This document shows positions 1 through 8,238 of a DNA stretch of 64,000 nucleotides, in pieces. The stretch comes from Bacteroidota bacterium (GTDB lineage Bacteria > Bacteroidota > Bacteroidia > B-17B0 > Aurantibacillaceae). The stretch covers positions 62,001-126,000 of the forward strand of contig JAQZBQ010000007.1 in assembly GCA_029237825.1 (NCBI GenBank), in the 5' to 3' direction. Position 1 is the first letter of the stretch; each line of letters begins with the position of its first letter. Below the pieces are notes generated by a model that saw only the letters and a list, made by a program, of their open reading frames with translations, searched no databases and had not been told where the DNA came from. The position numbers and the translations under genes are program-made.

Positions 1-2386
1 ATGAAATGGTTTGTCCTCTTCTATTTTGCAAATGATCGAGGTAAATCATTTTACTCCCGCGCTTTTTCAAATTGCGCTCGAGGCTTGTGAATTCGGGTAA
101 TTGTTCCTGAACCATGATACACACCAGATGGGCAAAATCCTTTAACTGATCATAGGCATACTTTTTCTGAGTAGGGACATAAATGTGCAATCCGGTTGCC
201 CCCGAAGTTTTACAGAAAGATTCGACGCCAGCCCTTTTAAACACATCACGAACAACGTTTGCTGTTTCAATGACGTGTTCAAATGTATTCTTTTCCGAAG
301 GATCAATATCAATGACAAGGTAGTCAGGTTTATCTAAATTTTGAACTGTAGAGTGCCAGGGATTTATCTCTATGCATCCCAGGTTATTCATATACGCAAG
401 GGTTGCCGCATTATTGCAAATAAGGTAATCTACATCCTTACCTGTCGAATCAGAAAATATCGGCTGGCTTTTCACCCAGGATGGTGCTTCATCGCCGGCA
501 TCCTTATGGAAAAAACCTTTATCCTTAATGCCATTGGGATTACGCTTCAATGATTCGGGTCTGTTCTTCAAGTAAGGAAGAATGAATTTAGAAATGCTTT
601 GATAATATTGGATGACATCACCCTTTGTAATTCCCTCTTCAGGCCAAAAAACCTTATGAAGGTTCGTGACTTTAACATTAGTCCTTCCAAATTTCAGGAA
701 TTCTTCTTTACCCTTAGTATTTGCAGTTGTTGTTTTTACACCATTAGCGGATTCACTACGTTTGCCTGGCTTCTTAACCACGTTAATGGATGCATCATTA
801 ACATCAACTGAGGATTTATCATCTCTTAACCTGAGAAATACGGGATGACGAAGAAGTCCGTCCCTGGTTCGTTCAGTATATTTTACTTCACAAACAAGCT
901 CAGGCTTAACCCATGTAACTGTTGTATTGGTTTTTACCGCGCTCTTAAATGGCGATTTTTTTGATACAATTCGGTCTAGTGTTTTCTTTAGCATCCCCAA
1001 ACCTTTCGCGTCAAACCCAGTACCGGTATGTCCTATATACTTGAGTTTTTCGCCCTCCCAAATGCCGAGGATCAATGCACCGAAATGTTTACGACTTCCG
1101 GTTGGCTTAGTAAAACCTGCAATTACTGCCTCCATTGATTTATGGTTTTTAATCTTGAGCCAGCTAGAAGATCTTGCACCTGTATGATACGCAGAGCCGG
1201 CTTCTTTAGCCATGATCCCTTCAAGATCATTTTCCACAATCATTTTGAAAAATTCAATGCCTTTTCCCTCAATATGATCAGAATATTTAACCACTGGATT
1301 TTTAGGCAAGGTTTTCTTCAAATACTTTTTTCTTTCTAATAGTGGCAACTCACAAAGGTTTTTTCCGTTTAACTGTAACAAATCAAACACCCGGTATTCT
1401 AATGATGCATTTTCATTATTCTTGTAATCCTGTAGCGATTGAAAACTGGATTTACCATTCTCATCCACGATCACAATTTCACCGTCAATCACGGCATTAC
1501 CTTTCCATTTTTTTAACTGGCTTACAATGATAGGATAAGTTGCATTAAAACTATTACCATTTCGTGAATACAACTGCACTTCTCCGTCGTTAATTTCTGC
1601 CAAGGCACGGTAGCCATCCCATTTCATCTCATAAATCCAATCGGCATCATTAAATGGTTTGTCTGTTTCTTTGGCAAGCATCGGTTCAATGTATTCATTA
1701 AGCTTCCGATCTTTTTCTTCGACAAAACGGTTCACCTTTTGAGAATGTCTGTCCGTCCTTTCAGTGGTAATTTTTGAATTGTTCTTTTTAACCTGAGAAG
1801 TCAGCTTGCCGTTTTTTTGAAGCCATTTATTGATAGGGGAATTTTTTGGGGTGTATTTTTCACTGTCATAGCTTTCCGTTACCGCAAATTCATCCTTGTG
1901 TTTAATCAGTAACCAGGCATTTTCTTGCTTTCCTTTTAATTTTACCAGTGCAAACTCACCCCTCAATTTTTTACCATGTAACCTAAATTTCAGGTTTCCT
2001 GCGTGCAATCCGGCACGTAGTTTTTTTTCAGCCGTGGATTTATCAGAATTATCGATATCCGAAAATTCCCCATTATCCCAAATTTCAACAATTCCGGCAC
2101 CGTAGTTGCCTTCAGGGATAATTCCGGTAAACGTACGGTAACTATAAGGATGGTCTTCAACCATCATCGCCAAACGTTTATCTTTAGGGTAAAGTGACGG
2201 CCCTTTTGGCACAGCCCAGCTTTTTAATACACCATCAATTTCTAAACGAAAATCGTAGTGCAGGTGCGACGCTTTATGCCTCTGAACAACAAATGATAAT
2301 TTTGATTTCGATTTTTCTGATACACCTGATACGGGTTCGGGTGTATTCTTAAAGTTACGTTTCTTTTTATACGCCAGTAGCCCCAT
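1..2386 (-). CDS. ligD: ATP-dependent DNA ligase LigD (3'-phosphoesterase, ligase, polymerase), cut by window edge
   Basis: Non-homologous end-joining enzyme that trims, fills and seals double-strand breaks with Ku. About 795 codons are visible and the frame is still open at base 1, so the C-terminus lies outside. Domain order is phosphoesterase, ligase, polymerase. The phosphoesterase (about residues 30-150) has R-H-K-A-S-H-L-H-Y-D-F-R-L-E with H37, H43, D45 and R47. The ligase has M-K-W-D-G-Y-R, with nucleotidyl lysine K255. The polymerase (from about residue 540) has I-D-I-D-P-S with D693 and D695, and later Y-L-D-H-L-Q-N-R-R-G-Q-T. The start ATG at 2386 is one codon after the ku stop and in the same frame, so the two genes are surely one operon. 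Same domain order as Pseudomonas LigD. Confidence 0.95.
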   Translation of the reverse strand, partial: MGLLAYKKKRNFKNTPEPVSGVSEKSKSKLSFVVQRHKASHLHYDFRLEIDGVLKSWAVPKGPSLYPKDKRLAMMVEDHPYSYRTFTGIIPEGNYGAGIVEIWDNGEFSDIDNSDKSTAEKKLRAGLHAGNLKFRLHGKKLRGEFALVKLKGKQENAWLLIKHKDEFAVTESYDSEKYTPKNSPINKWLQKNGKLTSQVKKNNSKITTERTDRHSQKVNRFVEEKDRKLNEYIEPMLAKETDKPFNDADWIYEMKWDGYRALAEINDGEVQLYSRNGNSFNATYPIIVSQLKKWKGNAVIDGEIVIVDENGKSSFQSLQDYKNNENASLEYRVFDLLQLNGKNLCELPLLERKKYLKKTLPKNPVVKYSDHIEGKGIEFFKMIVENDLEGIMAKEAGSAYHTGARSSSWLKIKNHKSMEAVIAGFTKPTGSRKHFGALILGIWEGEKLKYIGHTGTGFDAKGLGMLKKTLDRIVSKKSPFKSAVKTNTTVTWVKPELVCEVKYTERTRDGLLRHPVFLRLRDDKSSVDVNDASINVVKKPGKRSESANGVKTTTANTKGKEEFLKFGRTNVKVTNLHKVFWPEEGITKGDVIQYYQSISKFILPYLKNRPESLKRNPNGIKDKGFFHKDAGDEAPSWVKSQPIFSDSTGKDVDYLICNNAATLAYMNNLGCIEINPWHSTVQNLDKPDYLVIDIDPSEKNTFEHVIETANVVRDVFKRAGVESFCKTSGATGLHIYVPTQKKYAYDQLKDFAHLVCIMVQEQLPEFTSLERNLKKRGSKMIYLDHLQNRRGQTIS

Positions 2387-2389
2387 CCC

Positions 2390-3169
2390 TTATGACGCTT
2401 TCTTTTTTTGAGGTGATAAACTGGCTTTCAACTGATCCATTAAATCCTTTGATTTACTGTACACTACTTTCAGCTTTGGTTCTTTTACTTTTACGCCTTT
2501 CGCTTTGGCTTTAATAACCTTCAACAGTTCTGAACTATATGTGTCTTTATACTTTTTGATGTCAAATTTACCGGATAGTTGATCGATCAATAGCATTGCC
2601 ATTTTTAATTCCGGTGCCTTGACTTCGGATTTTGCGGGTAAAGTAAGTTCGTCGGGCTTTCTGATTTCCTCTTCAAAACGTATCCGGTTCAGTATGATTA
2701 CCTTTTCGCTTGCTTTCAGGATCGCAAGGGTTTCTTTACTGCGCATCACAAACGTGGCAATTCCCACTTTCTTACTTTTCAGTAACGCTTCACGAAACAG
2801 AGCATATGCGCGGGTACCGGATTTATCTGGCTCCAGATAATAAGGAGTTTCATAATACACACTCTCTATATCTGCTTCATTCACAAATTCAGCTACCTCA
2901 ATAGTTTTGGTCTTCTTAGCACTGGCTCGTTCAAAATCTTTATTATCGAGCACCACGTAATCATCGTTTGGTAATTTGTATCCCTTCACAATATTTTCCC
3001 AGGTAACTTCCTTACCGGTTTTTTCATTTACACGTTTAAAGCGAATGTTAGAATGATCTTTCTTATCCAGCATATCCAGATCCAGATTGCTGCTTTCGGT
3101 TGCACTGTAAATTTTAACAGGGATATTTACTAATCCAAATCCAATTGAACCTGTCCAGATGGGCCTCAT
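2390..3169 (-). CDS. ku: Ku homodimeric DNA-end-binding protein
   Basis: Bacterial Ku, the ring-shaped protein that binds broken DNA ends and recruits LigD. 259 residues, usual for the family. It begins [18 protein letters not shown], the hallmark N-terminus of bacterial Ku, followed by the beta-barrel core; the last 50 residues are rich in lysine, as in other bacterial Ku C-termini. It is first gene of a ku-ligD operon, with only three bases between its stop and the ligD start. The upstream 194 bases separate it from a divergently read gene at 3364; no clear operator was seen there. Confidence 0.95.
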   Translation of the reverse strand: MRPIWTGSIGFGLVNIPVKIYSATESSNLDLDMLDKKDHSNIRFKRVNEKTGKEVTWENIVKGYKLPNDDYVVLDNKDFERASAKKTKTIEVAEFVNEADIESVYYETPYYLEPDKSGTRAYALFREALLKSKKVGIATFVMRSKETLAILKASEKVIILNRIRFEEEIRKPDELTLPAKSEVKAPELKMAMLLIDQLSGKFDIKKYKDTYSSELLKVIKAKAKGVKVKEPKLKVVYSKSKDLMDQLKASLSPQKKKAS

Positions 3170-3363
3170 GTGTGTTGATTTAAGATTACTTACAAAAATG
3201 GCTCTATAAGACTCTTTTACACTTACATAACTTTGTAAAAAAATTTGTACAAATCCGCTTTAAAGACAATAAAGGATTATAAGAACTGACGTTGTAAAAT
3301 GTAACATTTCTTAACGTCCATCAAACGATCTTAACTCAGTAGAATTCCAATGCCTCTATTAAC

Positions 3364-3984
3364 ATGAAATTTCCTTTAATCGTATTATTACTAAGTACAT
3401 TTCTTTCTCATTTCGCTCAGTTTAAGAAAAGCGATAAAAGTCCAACGGTACAGTTCCTGGAAAAACGAGGATATATATTCCAGGACTCGAGTTCCCGGGT
3501 ATCAAAACCAATGGAAAAATGGCCGGACACCCTGTACTACAACACTGTATACGTATCTAACCTTCTGGGATCACCTACAATACCAATCTCCTTCAGCAGG
3601 ATCGAGTTTGTTGATGGCAAATACCAGGTTAGTCCAACAATAAGTCTGGGTTTAGGATATACATGGTTCACCGGAAATTTCATCTTTAATGAGAATGATA
3701 AAATTACCATTGACCCAAAACTGTTTTTTGGGCTCATTGCTGATGTTGGATTGCAAAATGACTTTAGCTTTAAAGAACTTACAGGGATATTTGCCGGTGG
3801 ATTTATTGGCTTTGGTAACTTCTCGTTATTTACTGGGTATGATTTTATGAGCAGGTCTCCATCAATCGGATTAGGTGGAAGAATTGATTTGTTTACTGTG
3901 TCTCAGAATTTTATGATGCCCATTGGGAAAGTACGGGAACTTCGTAAGCATAAGAAACGCGCAACACCGATCGAAAACGAATAA
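3364..3984 (+). CDS. Exported protein of unknown function
   Basis: 206 residues. An N-terminal hydrophobic signal peptide (about residues 1-19) is followed by alternating hydrophobic and polar stretches rich in glycine and aromatic residues (for example S-L-G-L-G-Y-T-W-F-T-G and G-G-F-I-G-F-G-N-F-S-L-F-T-G-Y). That pattern suggests beta strands, possibly a small outer-membrane barrel. The C-terminus is basic (R-K-H-K-K-R) and lacks a terminal aromatic residue, so barrel insertion is not certain. I recognise no named family. It stands alone upstream of the small membrane gene at 4091. Confidence 0.7.
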   Translation: MKFPLIVLLLSTFLSHFAQFKKSDKSPTVQFLEKRGYIFQDSSSRVSKPMEKWPDTLYYNTVYVSNLLGSPTIPISFSRIEFVDGKYQVSPTISLGLGYTWFTGNFIFNENDKITIDPKLFFGLIADVGLQNDFSFKELTGIFAGGFIGFGNFSLFTGYDFMSRSPSIGLGGRIDLFTVSQNFMMPIGKVRELRKHKKRATPIENE

Positions 3985-4090
3985 ATTATACGTATCCAAA
4001 GAAAAGGAATAAGTATACAACCAAAATGTAAGATGAGTGTAAGTAACAACGACTTTACCGGATTCAACTTTGCACTAAACAAAAAATACC

Positions 4091-4297
4091 ATGAAAGGAT
4101 TAGGAATTGGACTTATTGTCATCGGAATAGCATTAATGATTATTACCGGATTCAATTTCACAACAGAAAAAAAAGTTGTGGATGTAGGCCCGCTCGAAAT
4201 TAATAAAGAACAGGATCATCCTGTGAAATGGTCTCCAATAATCGGTGGAATTATTCTGGCAAGTGGCATCGTGATATTATTGGTTAAAAAGAAATAA
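4091..4297 (+). CDS. Small two-helix membrane protein
   Basis: 68 residues with two hydrophobic helices (about residues 3-23 and 48-64) joined by a polar loop, ending K-K-K. The layout resembles the DUF3185-like small membrane proteins common in environmental bacteria, but I cannot confirm membership. Only three bases separate it from the OmpA-type lipoprotein gene at 4301, so the two are probably co-transcribed. Confidence 0.65.
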   Translation: MKGLGIGLIVIGIALMIITGFNFTTEKKVVDVGPLEINKEQDHPVKWSPIIGGIILASGIVILLVKKK

Positions 4298-4300
4298 CCT

Positions 4301-5083
4301 ATGAAATCTTTAGTTATCCTTATTCTCACTGTAGGAGTCTGTTTTACCTCATGCGTTTCAAAAAAGAAATACTTAAAAGAAATGGCACGGGTAAAAGATT
4401 TACGCGTGGACAGTGCCGGAACGCATAACAAATTAAACGAGTGCTATTCTACCGTTGCCGCGTTGCAAAAGGAAAAAGAATCCGTTCAAAAAGATTTACA
4501 GGCACTTTCGTCCAGTTCCAAGGATTCCATTGCAAAATCCCAAATGACCATAGCTGAACAGGCAAAACGGCTGAAGGATCTTCAGGAGTTGATACAAGGA
4601 CAAAAGGATGTAATGAACAAATTGAAGAAAACCATTGCCGATGCATTGGTTAACTTTAAACCTGATGAATTAACCGTTTCTATAAAAGATGGTAAAATCT
4701 ATGTATCATTACAAGAGAAGTTACTTTTCAAATCAGGAAGCGATGTAGTAGATCCTATGGGAAAAGAAGCTTTAAAATCAGTAGCGGATGTATTAAATAA
4801 AAATACGGATATCAGCGTACTCATTGAAGGTCACACCGACTCAATTCCAATCAAAAGCCGCTTTGCAGATAACTGGGCATTAAGTACGGCACGTGCTACG
4901 TCCATTGTGCGGATTTTAACCGACACGTATAAGGTAGATGCACACCGTGTAACAGCAGCGGGTCGTGGTGAATTTTATCCGATAACATCAAACAGCACGC
5001 CCGAGGGAAGATCAAAAAACCGACGTACGGAAATTATCCTCGCGCCAAACCTGAACGAATTGTTCAAGCTCCTAAATCAATAA
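4301..5083 (+). CDS. OmpA-family peptidoglycan-binding lipoprotein
   Basis: 260 residues. The signal peptide ends in T-S-C, a lipobox with Cys17, so the protein is a lipoprotein. Residues 25-115 are charged and heptad-like, probably a coiled coil. Residues about 130-255 form an OmpA/MotB domain, with L-L-F-K-S-G-S-D-V-V, then I-E-G-H-T-D-S-I-P and N-W-A-L-S-T-A-R-A, and the closing G-R-S-K-N-R-R-T-E-I that contacts diaminopimelate in peptidoglycan. Expected role: tethering the outer membrane to the cell wall. Followed by a strong terminator at 5104. Confidence 0.88.
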   Translation: MKSLVILILTVGVCFTSCVSKKKYLKEMARVKDLRVDSAGTHNKLNECYSTVAALQKEKESVQKDLQALSSSSKDSIAKSQMTIAEQAKRLKDLQELIQGQKDVMNKLKKTIADALVNFKPDELTVSIKDGKIYVSLQEKLLFKSGSDVVDPMGKEALKSVADVLNKNTDISVLIEGHTDSIPIKSRFADNWALSTARATSIVRILTDTYKVDAHRVTAAGRGEFYPITSNSTPEGRSKNRRTEIILAPNLNELFKLLNQ

Positions 5084-5103
5084 CTAAAAATTTTATCACA
5101 CTA

Positions 5104-5142
5104 AGACGGGTCAATGTAATATACATTGACCCGTCTGTTTTT
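5104..5142 (+). terminator. Rho-independent terminator after the OmpA lipoprotein gene
   Basis: Perfect 15-bp inverted repeat (arm 5104-5118, three-base loop, arm 5122-5136; arm sequence AGACGGGTCAATGTA) followed by GTTTTT. It ends the 4091-5083 transcription unit. Confidence 0.9.
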
Positions 5143-5326
5143 AATCCCTATATAAGTTGGAGGACATGAAACATCGTGCCACGCAACCATGGTCCTAAAA
5201 ATGAAATGAAGACTAATTAATCTGTAAATGATACAAAATATCAGTGGAGTAATGTAATATCCTGCCGCATATCACAACTCATCTTTGCAATGTGAAACCT
5301 ACTTCACCTTTAAACAATTTAAATCT

Positions 5327-5515
5327 ATGAAAAATACAACTGAATTAAAAGGAAACTGGAATGAGACAAAAGGAAAGTTAAAACAAAAATTTGCTGTCTT
5401 AACTGACAACGACTTACTGCTTGAAGAAGGCAAAGAAGACGAGCTCTGGGGAAGGCTGCAAACTAAACTCGGAAAAACAAAAGAAGAAATTCAAAAATTT
5501 ATTTCAGAATTATAA
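5327..5515 (+). CDS. CsbD-family stress protein
   Basis: 62 residues from ATG 5327. The sequence has the CsbD pattern: [16 protein letters not shown], then acidic [22 protein letters not shown]. CsbD proteins are small, hydrophilic and often induced by general stress; their molecular function is unknown. An upstream in-frame ATG at 5285 would add 14 residues that do not fit the family, so the later start is preferred. First of a run of small stress-type genes up to 7118. Confidence 0.88.
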   Translation: MKNTTELKGNWNETKGKLKQKFAVLTDNDLLLEEGKEDELWGRLQTKLGKTKEEIQKFISEL

Positions 5516-5558
5516 AAACCATATAAACCTAAAAATCAAAAATCAAAAACAACGAACT

Positions 5559-6002
5559 ATGAAAAAAACAATTTTTATCCTGGCAATTTCTACATTATCA
5601 ATGGGATTAATTTCAAGCTGTAAAGATGGTGCAGAAAAAGTTGAAGACGCGAAAGAGAACATCGCTGAAGAACAAAAAGATGTCGAAAAAGCTAAATTAG
5701 AATATACTGAAGAGTATGAAAAATTTAAAGCTGATCAGGATGTTCGAATGACTGAAAACGAAAGACAAATAACTGAGTTAAGAGCAAGAAGTGCTGAAAT
5801 GAAAAAGGAAGCACGCGCGGATTATGATAAGCGTGTAACTGACCTCGAAACTAAGAATGCAGAATTAAAAGCAAAGTTAAGGGACTACCAGCATGATGAC
5901 CATGATAATACGAAATGGGAAAACTTCAAACGTGAATTTAACCATGATATGGATGAATTAGGAAACTCTTTTAAGGACTTAGGAAAAAATAACGCTAAAT
6001 AA
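5559..6002 (+). CDS. Small coiled-coil lipoprotein
   Basis: 147 residues from ATG 5559, which gives a proper lipoprotein signal (M-K-K-T-I-F-I-L-A-I ending I-S-S-C, Cys22). The mature part is very charged with heptads (residues about 25-105), probably one long helix or coiled coil, then a His/Asp segment D-H-D-D-H-type (D-Y-Q-H-D-D-H-D-N). Anchored in a membrane and exposed to the periplasm or surface. A longer frame upstream runs through the CsbD gene and is not likely to be used. No named family recognised. It lies 43 bases after csbD and before the YtxH group. Confidence 0.78.
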   Translation: MKKTIFILAISTLSMGLISSCKDGAEKVEDAKENIAEEQKDVEKAKLEYTEEYEKFKADQDVRMTENERQITELRARSAEMKKEARADYDKRVTDLETKNAELKAKLRDYQHDDHDNTKWENFKREFNHDMDELGNSFKDLGKNNAK

Positions 6003-6019
6003 AACATTGGGAAGGTGCC

Positions 6020-6043
6020 AACGCTGATCAGAAGATCAGCGTT
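6020..6043 (+). other. Perfect RNA hairpin without a U-tract
   Basis: Perfect 10-bp inverted repeat (arm AACGCTGATC, loop AGAA, arm GATCAGCGTT) just after the lipoprotein stop. No run of T follows. It could stabilise the upstream mRNA 3' end or act as a weak terminator. Confidence 0.6.
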
Positions 6044-6096
6044 AAGCTACCAGAACACCATCTTATAAATCATTCACGTAAATTAAAACACAGACT

Positions 6097-6252
6097 ATGG
6101 GAAACTTGCTTTACATCATCGCGGTCGTGCTCATTATAGTATGGGCAATTGGATTCATCGGTTATAGCGCCGGAGGTATTATTCATATCTTATTGGTAAT
6201 CGCATTAATTGCAATTATCCTAAGAATTATCCAAGGCAGAAAGCCGCTATAA
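6097..6252 (+). CDS. Tiny lmo0937-type membrane protein, copy 1
   Basis: 51 residues, too short for many gene finders. Two hydrophobic helices (about 4-20 and 28-44) joined by G-Y-S-A-G-G-I-I-H, and a basic end I-I-Q-G-R-K-P-L. This matches the small membrane protein family typified by Listeria lmo0937, which is often found beside CsbD and YtxH genes. A second copy lies at 6538 on the other side of the YtxH gene. Both copies end in I/L-I-x-G-R. Function unknown. Confidence 0.8.
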   Translation: MGNLLYIIAVVLIIVWAIGFIGYSAGGIIHILLVIALIAIILRIIQGRKPL

Positions 6253-6275
6253 AGTTACATTCCAAATAATCACAA

Positions 6276-6518
6276 ATGAGCAAAGGAAATATTGTAATAG
6301 GAGCCCTGGCCGGCGTAGCTGCCGGGGCAATCCTGGGGTTAATTTTAGCTCCTGAAAAAGGTTCAAAAACCAGAAAAAAAATTGCCCGCCTGAAATCCCA
6401 ATCAGCGGATGATGTTAAACACAAAGTGGATGACATTATCCATTCTGCTACGGAACGGTTTGAATCCCTTAAAAAAGAGGCTTTCAAAATGCGTGACAAA
6501 ATCAGCACATTAGCATAA
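6276..6518 (+). CDS. YtxH-domain protein
   Basis: 80 residues. An N-terminal glycine/alanine-rich membrane helix (I-G-A-L-A-G-V-A-A-G-A-I-L-G-L-I-L-A-P) is followed by E-K-G-S-K-T-R-K-K-I, the signature of the YtxH family, then an amphipathic helical tail. YtxH proteins are general-stress membrane-associated proteins of unknown mechanism. It sits between the two lmo0937-type genes with gaps of about 20 bases, so the three are probably one transcription unit. Confidence 0.87.
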   Translation: MSKGNIVIGALAGVAAGAILGLILAPEKGSKTRKKIARLKSQSADDVKHKVDDIIHSATERFESLKKEAFKMRDKISTLA

Positions 6519-6537
6519 ACGCCTAAAAAGGAAACGT

Positions 6538-6705
6538 ATGTATAGTATTAGCAATCTCCTGTATTATCTGGCGATACTGTTAGGAGGAATTTGGGCGGTA
6601 GGGTTTTTCATCTACAACTCAGGCAATAAAATACATATTTTTCTCGGGTTGGCCGTACTTGCACTTATAATCAGACTAATCAGGGGCAGAGATTCTGCTA
6701 CCTGA
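6538..6705 (+). CDS. Tiny lmo0937-type membrane protein, copy 2
   Basis: 55 residues, paralogue of the protein at 6097. It has the same plan: helix, short polar turn with N-S-G-N-K-I-H in place of S-A-G-G-I-I-H, second helix, then L-I-R-G-R-D. The conserved K/I-I-H-I and terminal R-G-R/Q-G-R are shared by both copies, which points to duplication around the YtxH gene. Function unknown. Confidence 0.8.
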   Translation: MYSISNLLYYLAILLGGIWAVGFFIYNSGNKIHIFLGLAVLALIIRLIRGRDSAT

Positions 6706-6734
6706 TTTTTATTTTGTACAGCTAGTCCCTTATT

Positions 6735-7118
6735 ATGAAAATAGAAATAAACAACCACCGCAAAATATACGCTATCCAGAAAGAATTTAGCGGCTTATTT
6801 CCGTTCCTTAAAATTGAATTTCACGAAAAACCTCATACCAATGGAGGTCCGGCATCGGAAAAAATCGTGAAAAGCGGTGGAAAAACTCTCGCCGAATGCC
6901 GCAACACACATATGTCAGGCCATCTTACCATAACGCCCAATATGACATCTGGCGACCTTAAACAATGTTTCCGGGATACCTTCGGATTAACAATTGAACT
7001 TTTTCAAAAAGTTAAAAAAAACGGATGGCGAAAAATTGATGTTTCAGAAAATGAAACACTCGATAACTTAAACAAAGAGGTTGCGTTTTCAGGTACCACC
7101 CCGAACCTAACCACTTAA
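6735..7118 (+). CDS. Conserved protein of unknown function
   Basis: 127 residues, soluble, no signal peptide. Mixed alpha/beta character, with a histidine-bearing middle (I-E-F-H-E-K-P-H-T and N-T-H-M-S-G-H-L-T-I-T-P). I know of similar proteins near stress genes in Bacteroidota but not of any assigned function. It lies four bases before the dps-like gene at 7123, so the two are probably co-expressed. Confidence 0.65.
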   Translation: MKIEINNHRKIYAIQKEFSGLFPFLKIEFHEKPHTNGGPASEKIVKSGGKTLAECRNTHMSGHLTITPNMTSGDLKQCFRDTFGLTIELFQKVKKNGWRKIDVSENETLDNLNKEVAFSGTTPNLTT

Positions 7119-7122
7119 AACC

Positions 7123-7422
7123 ATGAAGCCACGAATAGGAATTCCTGAGAAAAAACTACAGTATATCACAGATCTACTTTCAGTTGTATTTGCTAACCAG
7201 GTAACCCTTTATACCAAAACGCTGAAATTTCACTGGAACGTTTGTGGTGAAAACCTTATGGAGTTACACAAACTTTTTAAACACCAGTATACCCTGCTTG
7301 AATCCTCTATTGATGAAACTGCTGAACGCATCAGTAAGCTTGGAGCAAAAACAATTGGAACGATGGCAGAATTTACCAAACACGAAACCATAGCCTGGAC
7401 ACTTAGACGGTACCTCATATAA
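7123..7422 (+). CDS. Dps/ferritin-like protein with an internal deletion
   Basis: 99 residues against about 155 for normal Dps. The first half is a good Dps: L-Y-T-K-T-L-K-F-H-W-N-V, then E-L-H-K-L-F-K-H-Q-Y and S-S-I-D-E-T-A-E-R-I, which carries the dimer-interface iron ligands. After T-M-A-E-F at about residue 86 the text jumps to T-K-H-E-T-I-A-W-T-L-R-R-Y-L-I, which resembles the extreme C-terminus of Dps (typically H-E-x-x-A-W-M-L-R). About 55 residues, the third helix and most of the fourth, are missing with the frame kept. A normal 12-mer cage looks impossible. It may be a decayed gene or a sequence or assembly deletion. Confidence 0.75.
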   Translation: MKPRIGIPEKKLQYITDLLSVVFANQVTLYTKTLKFHWNVCGENLMELHKLFKHQYTLLESSIDETAERISKLGAKTIGTMAEFTKHETIAWTLRRYLI

Positions 7423-7428
7423 TTCATC

Positions 7429-8238
7429 ATGGACCTAGCGAAAAATAAAAGGCCATCCCCGCAGGAAGAATCCGAACCATTGTTCCCCTCCCTTTATAAT
7501 TTCTTTTCAGCGATTACGGCGCTTACTCTGTTTACAGGAAGGTATTTCAAAAGCGTATTATTACCTCCATTTGAATTCAATGAATTAGTACGACAAAGTT
7601 TCCTCATTGGCTACAAGTCATTTCCATTAGTTGGCATCACCGGTTTTATCATGGGCCTCGTGTTAACCATTCAATCACGGCCAACACTTGCAGAGTTTGG
7701 TGCAGAATCCTGGCTTCCGGCAATGGTGGCGGTATCAATCATTCGTGAAATCGGACCCGTAATTACTGCATTGATTTGTGCCGGCAAAGTGGGCTCGGGA
7801 ATAGGTGCGGAACTGGCCTCGATGCGTGTAACCGAACAGATTGACGCCATGGAAGTGTCAGGAATAAACCCGTTTAAATACATTGTTGTTACACGCATAT
7901 TAGCATGCACCCTTATGTTGCCAATCCTTGTAGTGTTTTCGGATGTAATTGCACTCTTGGGTTCCTTTCTTGCTGTGAACATCAATGGAGATGTTACCTT
8001 CACGTTGTACTTTTCTCAGGTAATCGATTCACTCGCCTTCTCCGATGTATTTCCTGCTTTCGTTAAAACATTCTTTTTTGGCTTTGCCATCGGACTCATT
8101 GGTTGTTTCAAAGGCTATTATACGGATAAAGGAACAGAAGGCGTGGGACTGGCCGCAAACTCGGCTGTTGTATTAAGCTCGTTATTAATTTTTATTATGG
8201 ACATGATTGCTGTTCAAATAACCGACCTTCTCTATTAA
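7429..8238 (+). CDS. mlaE: MlaE-type ABC transporter permease
   Basis: Inner-membrane permease of an MCE/Mla lipid transporter, which moves phospholipids between inner and outer membranes. 269 residues with five or six hydrophobic segments. Family signatures are G-I-T-G-F-I-M-G-L-V-L-T-I-Q and the loop E-I-G-P-V-I-T-A-L-I-C-A-G-K-V-G-S-G-I-G-A-E-L-A-S-M-R split over residues about 103-130, then V-T-E-Q-I-D-A-M-E-V. Directly abuts the ATPase gene (stop TAA, next ATG adjacent). The operon here has E, F and D; no mlaB or mlaC is seen nearby. Confidence 0.92.
   Translation: MDLAKNKRPSPQEESEPLFPSLYNFFSAITALTLFTGRYFKSVLLPPFEFNELVRQSFLIGYKSFPLVGITGFIMGLVLTIQSRPTLAEFGAESWLPAMVAVSIIREIGPVITALICAGKVGSGIGAELASMRVTEQIDAMEVSGINPFKYIVVTRILACTLMLPILVVFSDVIALLGSFLAVNINGDVTFTLYFSQVIDSLAFSDVFPAFVKTFFFGFAIGLIGCFKGYYTDKGTEGVGLAANSAVVLSSLLIFIMDMIAVQITDLLY

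Noticed and set aside
341-2105. Several plus-strand open frames of 60-86 codons
   Set aside because: They lie opposite the open ligD frame, whose translation shows clear phosphoesterase, ligase and polymerase motifs. The plus frames have no family match or sensible starts.
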